Both the position numbers and the translations under genes were made by a program. This document shows, piece after piece, positions 8,327 to 16,403 of a DNA stretch of 64,000 nucleotides. A model generated the notes under the pieces. It was not told the origin of the DNA and ran no database searches. It was given only the letters and a program-made list of their open reading frames with translations. Position 1 is the stretch's first letter. Each line of letters begins with the position of its first letter. The stretch is from Ignavibacteriales bacterium (GTDB lineage: Bacteria > Bacteroidota > Ignavibacteria > Ignavibacteriales > Ignavibacteriaceae): contig JADJEI010000001.1 in NCBI GenBank assembly GCA_016709155.1, positions 1,178,001 to 1,242,000 on the forward strand. The letters run 5' to 3'.

Positions 8327-8677
8327 ATGTCACTAAAAGAAAATGTTCAAGAATTAATTAAAATGATTCTCGAAGGCAGAACGATGGAAGCTTTCGAAAA
8401 ATTTTATGACGAAAATGTTATAATGCAAGAAAACAATATGCCCCCAACAATTGGCAAAGAAGCTAACAGAAAAAGAGAATTAGAGGCGGTCAGCAGCATT
8501 ACTGAATTTAAGAGTGCTGAAGTTAAAGCAGTTGCGATTGGAGATGATGTCACAATGCTTGAATGGTTCATGCACTTCATACATAAACAATACGGAGAAA
8601 TAAAAAGCAGTCAGGTTGCAGTTCAAAGATGGAAGAACGATAAAATTATCAGCGAAAGATTTTATTACGGCAGCTAA
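8327..8677 (+). CDS. SnoaL-like (NTF2-fold) protein
   Basis: A 116-residue protein with the cone-shaped NTF2/SnoaL pattern. An N-terminal helix (VQELIKMILEGRTMEAFEKF) is followed by YDENVIMQENNMPPTIGKEA, then strands ending in VQRWKNDKIISERFYYGS. Members are small pocket proteins acting as isomerases, cyclases or ligand binders; the ligand cannot be told from sequence. A strong AAGGAG site lies before the ATG, 14 bases after the DoxX stop, so it belongs to the MarR-DoxX operon. The operon ends in a hairpin right after this gene. Confidence 0.8.
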   Translation: MSLKENVQELIKMILEGRTMEAFEKFYDENVIMQENNMPPTIGKEANRKRELEAVSSITEFKSAEVKAVAIGDDVTMLEWFMHFIHKQYGEIKSSQVAVQRWKNDKIISERFYYGS

Positions 8678-8683
8678 ACTGTT

Positions 8684-8713
8684 AAAGGGGATCGTAAATG
8701 ATTCCCTTTTTAT
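8684..8713 (+). terminator. Rho-independent terminator of the MarR-DoxX-SnoaL operon
   Basis: AAAGGGGATC and GATTCCCTTTT form a hairpin with a 6-base loop and one G-T pair. A T-rich tail follows, immediately after the SnoaL-like stop. Confidence 0.75.
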
Positions 8714-8723
8714 TACATCAATT

Positions 8724-9389
8724 TTACTTCAATAGTAACATCTTCTTCATTGAAATATAATCTCCGGATTGTAAGCGGTACAAATACACTCCGCTTGCAA
8801 AGTTGCTTGCATTAAAATCAACTTCATAATAACCAGGTTCTTTTTGCTCGTTAGTTAAAGTCGTTACTTCGTTGCCAAGAATGTCGTAAACCTTAAGTGT
8901 GACATTCTCAAAAGTCCCCTCCTTTGGAGAGGATTTAGGTGAGGCTGGAATTGTGAAGCGAATTTTTGTTGTTGGATTAAATGGGTTTGGATAATTCTGT
9001 TCTAACTTATATTCTGTTGGTGCTGCATATCTTAAAATAAATTGCCTGGTTTGAAAAACACTTTTGTTGTCTGTTAAAATAAACTCAACCGTATCTGCTT
9101 CTGTTTTACCGATGTTATAATTCACATCAAAAGTAAAAACAATATCTTTTTCTTCCCCCGGTTTTAGAGATACAACTTGTTCTTTGTTGTTCACAAATCT
9201 TATATACTCCAAAGTCCCTCCTCTGGAAGGGTTGAGAAAGCTGCTTATCTCTGCAGATTCTGTTGTGGATACATTTGAGAGTTGCAGTACTATCTGATTG
9301 TTCTTAACACCTGGTTGAACATTATAAGTATTTTGTGCCACTATCGGTATTGATAGAAGCAATATTGTTAATACTATTCTTTGTCCCAT
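8724..9389 (-). CDS. Secreted protein with type IX (Por) sorting domain
   Basis: A 221-residue protein with a signal peptide (residues 1-18), a beta-rich middle of unknown fold (20-120) and a C-terminal type A sorting domain (about 127-221). The sorting domain has EQNYPNPFNPTTKI, VTLKVYDILGNEVTTL and a closing MKKMLLLK. Such domains direct export through the type IX system and are usually removed on arrival at the outer membrane. Two stretches, residues 52-60 and about 149-160, are encoded by short palindromic repeats of one family. The second lies in the loop before VTLKVYD, where the usual domain has only a few residues. It stands alone, with no neighbour to suggest a role. Confidence 0.85.
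   Translation of the reverse strand: MGQRIVLTILLLSIPIVAQNTYNVQPGVKNNQIVLQLSNVSTTESAEISSFLNPSRGGTLEYIRFVNNKEQVVSLKPGEEKDIVFTFDVNYNIGKTEADTVEFILTDNKSVFQTRQFILRYAAPTEYKLEQNYPNPFNPTTKIRFTIPASPKSSPKEGTFENVTLKVYDILGNEVTTLTNEQKEPGYYEVDFNASNFASGVYLYRLQSGDYISMKKMLLLK
8911..8944. repeat. In-frame palindromic repeat inside sorting domain (family CCTCTCC-GGAGGGG)
   Basis: On the minus strand CCTCTCC-AAA-GGAGGGG forms a hairpin with one G-T pair. It encodes the residues SPKSSPKEGTF in the sorting domain. The plus-strand start AAAGTCCCCTCCTTTGGA is shared, with small changes, by 9211-9236. Confidence 0.65.
9211..9236. repeat. Second in-frame copy of the same palindromic repeat
   Basis: AAAGTCCCTCCTCTGGA matches the start of the 8911 copy, with one base lost and one changed. 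It encodes NPSRGGTL at residues 53-60 of the same secreted protein, outside the sorting domain. Confidence 0.55.
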
Positions 9390-9476
9390 ACCTTATCTCC
9401 TGTTTTATTGCATGATGACTTTTATGATCTTAATAAATCAGTATGATCGCAGTAACATTGTTTTTTCTCTTCGTGC

Positions 9477-9560
9477 AACTCTGTAGTACTCCGTGTAAGT
9501 ACCATCATCAGCTCATTTCACGGAGAACCACTGAGATTTTTTACTGAGAGCCACAGAGTT
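9477..9560. repeat. Intergenic inverted repeat (CTCTGTGG/CTCCGTG family)
   Basis: AACTCTGT (9477-9484) pairs with ACAGAGTT (9553-9560), and CTCCGTG (9489-9495) with CACGGAG (9519-9525). Words of the same kind form the repeat at 19248-19335. It fills most of the gap between the sorting-domain gene and leuS, which are divergent. Confidence 0.6.
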
Positions 9561-9683
9561 TAATATTAAATTTGATTTAAATTAGTCTATCGCATATACA
9601 ATTCGTTTTGAAAATCCAAATTTGAATTCCCTTCCCTTTTGGCTAAATTTGGCTTCGATTTTCAACAATTATGATATAAAAAA

Positions 9684-12148
9684 ATGCGTTATCCTTATAC
9701 AGAAATAGAAGCAAAATGGCAAAAGTTTTGGGAAGACAATAAAACTTACAAAACCGATTTATCTAAAACAGATAAAAAACTTTATACGCTTGTAATGTTC
9801 ATTTATCCTTCAGGTGCAAAACTTCACATCGGGCATTGGTATAATTACGGACCAACAGATAGCTGGGCACGATTCAAAAAACTTCAGGGCTATAATGTTT
9901 TTGAACCGATTGGGTACGATGCTTTTGGTTTGCCGGCAGAAAATTATGCTATCAAAACAGGAATTCATCCACAAGACAGTACATTAAAAAATATTGAAGA
10001 CATTCGCGAGCAGCTTAAGAAAATGGGCTGCATGTATGATTGGGATGCTGAGTTAATGACTTGCGCTCCTGAATATTACAAATGGAATCAGTGGATTTTT
10101 CTGCAAATGTACAAACGAGGACTAGCTTACAGAAAAAATGCTCCGGTAAACTGGTGTCCAAAAGATCAAACAGTTCTTGCAAATGAACAGGTTGTTGATG
10201 GCTGCTGCGAAAGATGCGGAACAACTGTTATCCAAAGAAATCTTTATCAATGGTTTTTTAAGATTACTGATTACGCTGATCAGCTTCTTGATGGACACAA
10301 TAAAATCGATTGGCCTGATGAAACTATTTTGAAACAAAAAAACTGGATTGGCAAAAGTGAAGGTGCAGAAGTTAATTTTAAAATAGTTGATAACAATGAT
10401 GATGAGATAAAAGTCTTTACAACTCGTCCGGATACATTATTCGGGGTTACTTATGTTGTGCTTGCACCGGAACATACTCTGGTTGATAAAATCACCAAGC
10501 CAGAATTTAAATCTGGAGTTGATGCGTATCGTGAATCAGCAAAAAAATTAACTGAGATTGAACGTACTTCAACAGTAAAAGAAAAAACCGGAGTCCCAAC
10601 CGGAGCATTTGCAATCAATCCTGTTAACGGAGAAAAAATCCCAGTTTGGATTGCTGATTATGCACTTATCACATACGGAACAGGTTGTGTTATGGCTGTT
10701 CCTGCACACGATGAAAGAGATTTTGAGTTTGCTACCAAATTTAATCTTCCAATCCGTAAAGTAATCTTGCAGAATGGAACAAATGAAACTGATGAATTAA
10801 AATCTGCTTTTACTGAAGTTGGGACAATGGTAAATTCCGCACAGTTTAATGGAGTTCAATCGGATGAAGGTATAACGGAAGTTATAAAATATCTTGAAGA
10901 AAATAATTTTGGCAAAGCAAAAATTAATTATCGTTTACGTGATTGGTTAATTTCCGTCAGCGTTATTGGGGAACACCAATACCAATTATTCATTGTCCAT
11001 CTTGTGGTGAAGTTCCGGTTGAAGAAAATGAATTGCCAATTAAGCTTCCGTACGATGTTGATTTTAAACTTGGAGGCGAATCTCCGCTTGCCAGAAATGA
11101 AAAGTATATAAATGTAAAATGTCCAAAGTGCGGAACAGATGCTAAACGCGATCCAGATACAATGGATACGTTTGTTGATTCATCGTGGTATTACTTACGT
11201 TTTCTTGATCCTAAAATTTCTACATCTGCATTTAACATAGAGCTTGCAAATAATTGGACTCCTGTTGATATGTATGTCGGTGGTAAAGAACATTCTGTAA
11301 TGCATCTTCTTTATGCAAGATTTTTTCATAAATTTATACGCGATATTGGTCTTGTTAACAGCGACGAACCATTTGCAAAACTTGTACATCAAGGTGTTAT
11401 CACAAAAGATGGCGCAAAGATGTCGAAGTCGCGCGGTAATGTAGTAAATCCGGATGAGTTTACTACAAAGTACGGCACTGATGTTTTCAGAATGTATTTA
11501 ATGTTTATGGGTCCGTATGATCAAGGCGGTGATTGGAGTGATAAGGGAATTTCCGGTGTTGAGCGTTTTGTAATTCGCAGTTACGAGTTGTTTAATCAGT
11601 ACTCGGATATTATCAAACAAGCATCCGCAAAAGATAAGTATGATATTTCTGCGTTATCAGAAAATGAGAAAAAAGTTTATCGCAAATTAAATCAAACACT
11701 AAAGAAGTTTGGTGAAGAGATTGAACATTTTAGATTTAATACAGCAATCGCTTCTTTAATGGAATTGATAAACGAACTTAAGGTTTTGGAAAATTGCAGT
11801 AAAGAAATTCAGAGTTATGTTTTGCAAAGATTTGCATCAATGCTTGCACCTGTTGCGCCGCATCTGGGGGAAGAATGCTGGCAGATTATCGGAAATGATA
11901 AATCAATCTTCCAGAATCCGGTTGTGTTTGAAGTTGATAAAGATGCATTGGTTGAAGATACTGTAAACATTGCAGTTCAGGTAAATGGGAAGTTACGTGC
12001 AACAATCTCTGCTCCAATGAACAGTGAGCAAGATTCAGTTAAACCACTTGTTTTTGCAGATGAAAAAGTAACTAAGTTTACTGATGGCAAAACAATCGTA
12101 AAAGAAATTTTCGTAAAAAATAAAATTTATAATATTGTAGTAAAATGA
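9684..12148 (+). CDS. leuS: Leucyl-tRNA synthetase, interrupted by an apparent one-base frameshift
   Basis: Class I synthetase charging tRNA-Leu; about 821 residues if repaired. The first frame (9684 to about 10955) has KLHIGHWYNYG (HIGH motif), GYDAFGLPAENYAI, a zinc-binding CPKD..CCERCG segment and the editing domain with TTRPDTLFGV and AHDERDFEFA. The second frame (to 12148) has RQRYWGTPIPII, a CPSCG..CPKCG segment and AKMSKSRGNVV (KMSKS motif). The frames meet at RLRDWLIS/RQRYWG, where TTTCCGTCAG would read through if it were TTTCCCGTCAG. The total becomes an exact multiple of three with one extra base. An essential gene is unlikely to be broken, so a missing C is probably a sequencing error. 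Confidence 0.92.
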
Positions 12149-12221
12149 TTTACCACTTAGACACTTAGAACACTAAGTAACACTTAGTGAATCTAAGTGA
12201 ACTTAGTGTCTTAGTGGTAAA
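12149..12221. repeat. Inverted repeat between leuS and serS
   Basis: Outer arms of 20 bases (12149-12168 and 12202-12221) pair with two mismatches. The space between is made of further CACTTAG/CTAAGTG words. The first arm begins at the base after the leuS stop. It could act as a transcription barrier, but there is no T tract after it. Confidence 0.7.
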
Positions 12222-12241
12222 GACTTCTTGAAAGGTTTAGA

Positions 12242-13519
12242 ATGTTAGATATAAAACTTATTCGTGAAAATCCAGACAATGTAAAGCAAGGAATTGCAAA
12301 CAAGAATGAGAAGAATCGTATCGATGAACTTCTTGAGCTTGATAAACAACGCAGAGATATTATTGCTCACGCTGATGAATTGAAATCAAAACGTAATTCA
12401 GTTTCTCAGCAAGTTGGACAAATGAAAAAATCCGGACAGGATGCCACAGAAATTATTGCCGAGATGAAAAGAGTTGGTGATGAAATTGCCGAGTATGATG
12501 CAAAGTTAAGAACCATCGAAGAAGAGATTGATACAATTTTACGATTCATCCCAAATCTTCCTCACTCTTCTGTTCCGGTTGGAAAATCTGCCGAAGAAAA
12601 TGTTGAAGTACGACGCTGGCTGCCAGAAGGATTTAAATTTGAACATGATTTTAAACCGATGGATCATGTTGAACTTGGAAAGAAACTTAATATCCTGGAT
12701 TTTGAACGCGGTGCAAAAATAAGCGGTTCCGGTTTTCCTGTTTACAAAGGTAAAGGTGCAACACTTGAACGTTCGCTGATCAACTTTATGCTTGATTATC
12801 ATTTACAGAATCATAACTACTCAGAAATTTTTCCACCGTTTCTTGTGAACAAAGAATCATTACGTGGAACAGGTCAGCTTCCAAAGATGGAAGAAGATAT
12901 GTACACGATTGAAAAAGATGGATTGTATGCAATTCCAACTGCGGAAGTGCCGATTACAAATATTCATCGTGATGAAATTCTTAATGAAAAAGATTTGCCA
13001 ATAAAATATGTCGGCTACTCAGCTTGTTTTAGAAGAGAAGCCGGATCTTACGGAAAAGACTCAAAGGGATTTTTACGTGTACATCAATTCAACAAAGTTG
13101 AAATGGTAAAATTCGTAAAACCGGAAACTTCTTATGACGAGCTTGAATTATTGGTTAAGGATGCTGAAGATATTTTACAAGCGTTAAATATTCCTTACAG
13201 AATTTTAATGTTGTGCTCCGGTGATTTAAGTTTTTCAGCAGCAAAATGTTATGATATTGAAACATGGTCGCCTGCAGAAAACAAATGGTTAGAAGCATCA
13301 TCGTGCAGCAACTTTGAAGATTTTCAAGCTCGGCGTGCAAGCATTCGTTTTAGAAACGAACAAACTAAAAAACCTGAGTTCGTTCACACGCTTAATGGCA
13401 GCGGTTTAGCAACAAGCAGATTGATGGTTTCTCTTTTGGAAACTTATCAAACTCCTGAAGGAAAAATTGTTGTACCAAAAGTTTTGCATAAATACACCGG
13501 GTTTAATGTTATTGATTAG
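12242..13519 (+). CDS. serS: Seryl-tRNA synthetase
   Basis: A 425-residue class II synthetase. The N-terminal tRNA-binding helical hairpin spans about residues 1-105 (MLDIKLIRENPDNVKQGI at the start). The catalytic domain has motif 2 as FRREAGSYGKDSKGFLRVHQF and motif 3 in NGSGLATSRLMVSLLE. TAEVPITNIHRDEIL and the SSCSNFEDFQARR stretch are typical of SerRS. Length and motifs are complete. It lies 93 bases after leuS across a repeat, and a nuclease-like gene starts five bases after its stop. Confidence 0.96.
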   Translation: MLDIKLIRENPDNVKQGIANKNEKNRIDELLELDKQRRDIIAHADELKSKRNSVSQQVGQMKKSGQDATEIIAEMKRVGDEIAEYDAKLRTIEEEIDTILRFIPNLPHSSVPVGKSAEENVEVRRWLPEGFKFEHDFKPMDHVELGKKLNILDFERGAKISGSGFPVYKGKGATLERSLINFMLDYHLQNHNYSEIFPPFLVNKESLRGTGQLPKMEEDMYTIEKDGLYAIPTAEVPITNIHRDEILNEKDLPIKYVGYSACFRREAGSYGKDSKGFLRVHQFNKVEMVKFVKPETSYDELELLVKDAEDILQALNIPYRILMLCSGDLSFSAAKCYDIETWSPAENKWLEASSCSNFEDFQARRASIRFRNEQTKKPEFVHTLNGSGLATSRLMVSLLETYQTPEGKIVVPKVLHKYTGFNVID

Positions 13520-13524
13520 ATTAA

Positions 13525-14604
13525 ATGAGTAAAAAATCATTATTACAAGACAAGAACTATCAGAACTTTGTTAGTGAAATCAAGGCAAGGATTCGACTTG
13601 CCCGCATAAAAGCTTCCAGATCAATTAACAAAGAATTGATATTTTTATACTGGGATATCGGTGAAGCGATAATCAATAAGCAATTGCTTCACAAATGGGG
13701 CGACTCGATTGTAGAAACTCTTTCAAAAGATTTACAAAACGCCTACCCTGATGTAAATGGATTTTCATCTCGTAATTTATGGGACATGAAAAGACTTGTT
13801 GAAAATTACTCTGACAATGAATTACTGCAACAAGCTGTCGCACAATTACCATTCGTAAAAAAGAAAAAACTTAGCAATAACTTTATGCTACAGGCTGTCG
13901 CAGAAATTCCCTGGGGACACAATCTTCTTATACTTGGTAAAATAAAAAGTTTAAATGAAAGACTATTTTATATTACTGCATCTGCTAAGTTTGGATGGAG
14001 TAGAAATGTTTTACTTAATCAAATCAAAGGCGATGTTTACAGGCGTTTAATTAGAGAGAAAAAATTAAATAATTTTTTAAAAATATTACCTGCCGATTTT
14101 GCTTCACTTGCTGAAGAATCTTTAAAGAGCTCATATAACCTTGAGTTTCTTGGAATAGAAAAGCAAGTTAAAGAAAGAGAACTGGAGAATTTATTAATCA
14201 ATCATCTCCGCGATTTTATTCTTGAACTGGGGTATGGTTTTTCATTTATAGGACAGCAGTATAAAATATCTGCAAGTAACAAAGATTATTTCATTGATCT
14301 TTTATTTTATCATCGTTTCTTAAAAGCACTAGTAGCAATTGATTTAAAGATCGGAGAATTTGAGCCAGAACACGCTGGCAAAATGGATTTTTATTTAAAC
14401 TTGCTAAATAAAAAAGAAAAAGCAGAAGATGATAATCCATCTATTGGCCTAATTTTATGTGCTGAGAAGGATGATCTGGTGGTTGAGTATTCATTAATGT
14501 CCAAGTCTAATCCCATCGGTATTGCTGAATATTCTTTCACTAAAAGTTGCCCAAAAATCTCAAAGGTAAAATTCCATCAGGAAGTGATTTCAAAGAAGCT
14601 TTAA
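13525..14604 (+). CDS. YhcG/DUF1016 family PDDEXK nuclease-domain protein
   Basis: A 359-residue protein with the two-part YhcG layout. The N-terminal DUF1016 region (about 10-170) has FLYWDIGEAI, GFSSRNLWDMKR and IPWGHNLLIL. The C-terminal PDDEXK-like domain (about 180-340) has FLGIEKQVKERELENLLI, then YFIDLLFYHRFLKALVAIDLK, where the D and the IDLK give the nuclease core. Members are predicted nucleases often found in mobile or restriction-linked contexts; a role in quality control or defence is not proven. A short duplicated motif is seen: QQAVAQLP near 101-108 and LQAVAEIP near 122-129. It starts five bases after serS, an unusual neighbour. Confidence 0.85.
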   Translation: MSKKSLLQDKNYQNFVSEIKARIRLARIKASRSINKELIFLYWDIGEAIINKQLLHKWGDSIVETLSKDLQNAYPDVNGFSSRNLWDMKRLVENYSDNELLQQAVAQLPFVKKKKLSNNFMLQAVAEIPWGHNLLILGKIKSLNERLFYITASAKFGWSRNVLLNQIKGDVYRRLIREKKLNNFLKILPADFASLAEESLKSSYNLEFLGIEKQVKERELENLLINHLRDFILELGYGFSFIGQQYKISASNKDYFIDLLFYHRFLKALVAIDLKIGEFEPEHAGKMDFYLNLLNKKEKAEDDNPSIGLILCAEKDDLVVEYSLMSKSNPIGIAEYSFTKSCPKISKVKFHQEVISKKL

Positions 14605-14654
14605 CTTTAATTAGATCTAAAAATTTTTAATATATCACCTCCAATTGTTTTTTA

Positions 14655-16403
14655 ATGAAAAACCTTTTAACGCTAAAAAAATATTTTATTAGATATAAAA
14701 CCAAATTGTTTTGGGGAATGCTTTTCATTCTTATCTCTAATGCTGGCACAGTTTATTTGCCAATCTTATTGAAAGATGCTATAAATGATTTACGTAATAA
14801 TGTAAGCAATCAACAATTACTAAAGTACGCGCTTTTAATTGTTGGTACTTCAATCGTTGCGGGAATTTTCAGATACTTAATACGTCAGACAATCATCGTA
14901 GTATCACGAGAAATTGAGTATGATTTGCGTGGTGATTTTTGGGCACACATTCAAAAACTTCCACTGAGATATTTCCAGAATAACTCAACGGGCAATATAA
15001 TGTCTCACGCCACCAATGATATTAATGCAGTCAGAATGTTTATTGGTCCCGCTGTTATGTATTCCATAGATACGATAATAAGATTGATTATTGTTGTCGC
15101 GATAATGGTTTCAATAAATTTTTCGCTCACGATTTATTCGCTGCTGCCTCTACCTATTTTATCTTATGGAGTTTATAGAATTGGAAAATTGATTCACGAG
15201 AAGTACACAAGGATTCAGGAAAATTTTTCTGAGTTAACCACACGAGCACAAGAAAATTTTTCAGGGATTCGTATCATCAAATCTTATGTGCGTGAAGAGA
15301 ACGAAATAAAAAGATGGAATGAACTTAGTAAAGAATATCTTCGCAAGAATATGAATCTCGTTCGAATCCAGGCTTTAATTATGCCGATACTTTATATGAT
15401 AACCGGCATCTCCATCATTGTTGTTATCTGGATCGGCGGGGGAAAAGTTATTAGCGGAGAAATGAATCTCGGTGATATTACTGCCTTTATAATTTACCTC
15501 GGAATTCTAATTTGGCCCGTAATTGCATTTGGCTGGGTGATGAATATTATTCAGCAGGGCGAAGCAAGTATGAAAAGATTAAACAAGATTTTAAATGAAC
15601 CTTATGAGATTCAGGATCTATTATCAGCAGATATTACTGTAAAAGATTTAAAAGGTGAAATTGAATTTAGAAATGTTTCATTCAAATATTCAGAAGCACT
15701 GCCTGATATATTAAAAAACATTTATCTTAAAATTCCTGTTGGTTCAACACTGGCAATTGTTGGACATACAGGCTCGGGTAAAACAAGTTTGATTAATTTA
15801 ATTCCAAGATTGTATGATGTTACTTCAGGAAATATTTTTATTGATGGTAAGGATATTAGGAATATTCCGCTCGATGTTCTAAGAACTAATGTTGCAGTTG
15901 TTCAGCAGGAGTCATTTTTATTCTCAGATTCAGTTTATGGAAATATTGCCTATGGATTAAGAGAAGTTGATAAACAAAAAGTTGAAGAAGTTTCTCGCAT
16001 TGCAAACTTTAATAAAGATGTCGAATCCTTTCCCAAAGGTTATGAAACAATTGTTGGTGAAAGAGGAATAACATTTTCAGGCGGACAAAAACAAAGAGCA
16101 TCACTTGCGCGTGCACTTGCTGTCGATCCCAAAATATTAATTCTTGATGATTCATTCTCTGCAGTTGATACACACACAGAAGAAGAAATTTTAAAAAACC
16201 TAAAAGAGTTTATGAAAGACAGAACAAGTATAATTATCAGCCATAGAATTTCTACTGTTAAAGATGCTGATAATATTGTTGTCCTTGCAGATGGAAAAAT
16301 AGTTGAGCAAGGCACGCATGATGAGCTTGTTGAGTTAAATGGCCTTTATGCAGATTTGCATTACAAGCAATTATTGGAAAAAGAACTTGAAGAATTAAAT
16401 TAA
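14655..16403 (+). CDS. ABC exporter half-transporter with degenerate Walker B (first subunit)
   Basis: A 582-residue membrane-ATPase fusion. Six membrane helices span about 15-310. The nucleotide domain has Walker A GHTGSGKTS near 371, signature FSGGQKQR near 475, Walker B ILILDDSFSAVD near 495 and H-loop SHRIS. The catalytic glutamate after Walker B is aspartate (LDDS rather than LDEA). That pattern is known for the degenerate site of heterodimeric exporters such as TM287/288. The next gene overlaps by one base (TAATGA), so the two almost certainly form a heterodimer. The substrate is unknown; lipid or drug export is typical. Confidence 0.92.
   Translation: MKNLLTLKKYFIRYKTKLFWGMLFILISNAGTVYLPILLKDAINDLRNNVSNQQLLKYALLIVGTSIVAGIFRYLIRQTIIVVSREIEYDLRGDFWAHIQKLPLRYFQNNSTGNIMSHATNDINAVRMFIGPAVMYSIDTIIRLIIVVAIMVSINFSLTIYSLLPLPILSYGVYRIGKLIHEKYTRIQENFSELTTRAQENFSGIRIIKSYVREENEIKRWNELSKEYLRKNMNLVRIQALIMPILYMITGISIIVVIWIGGGKVISGEMNLGDITAFIIYLGILIWPVIAFGWVMNIIQQGEASMKRLNKILNEPYEIQDLLSADITVKDLKGEIEFRNVSFKYSEALPDILKNIYLKIPVGSTLAIVGHTGSGKTSLINLIPRLYDVTSGNIFIDGKDIRNIPLDVLRTNVAVVQQESFLFSDSVYGNIAYGLREVDKQKVEEVSRIANFNKDVESFPKGYETIVGERGITFSGGQKQRASLARALAVDPKILILDDSFSAVDTHTEEEILKNLKEFMKDRTSIIISHRISTVKDADNIVVLADGKIVEQGTHDELVELNGLYADLHYKQLLEKELEELN

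Noticed and set aside
10943..10965. Programmed ribosomal frameshift in leuS
   Set aside because: There is no slippery heptamer with a following structure at a functional place, and other bacteria do not use frameshifting here. A missing C explains it more simply.
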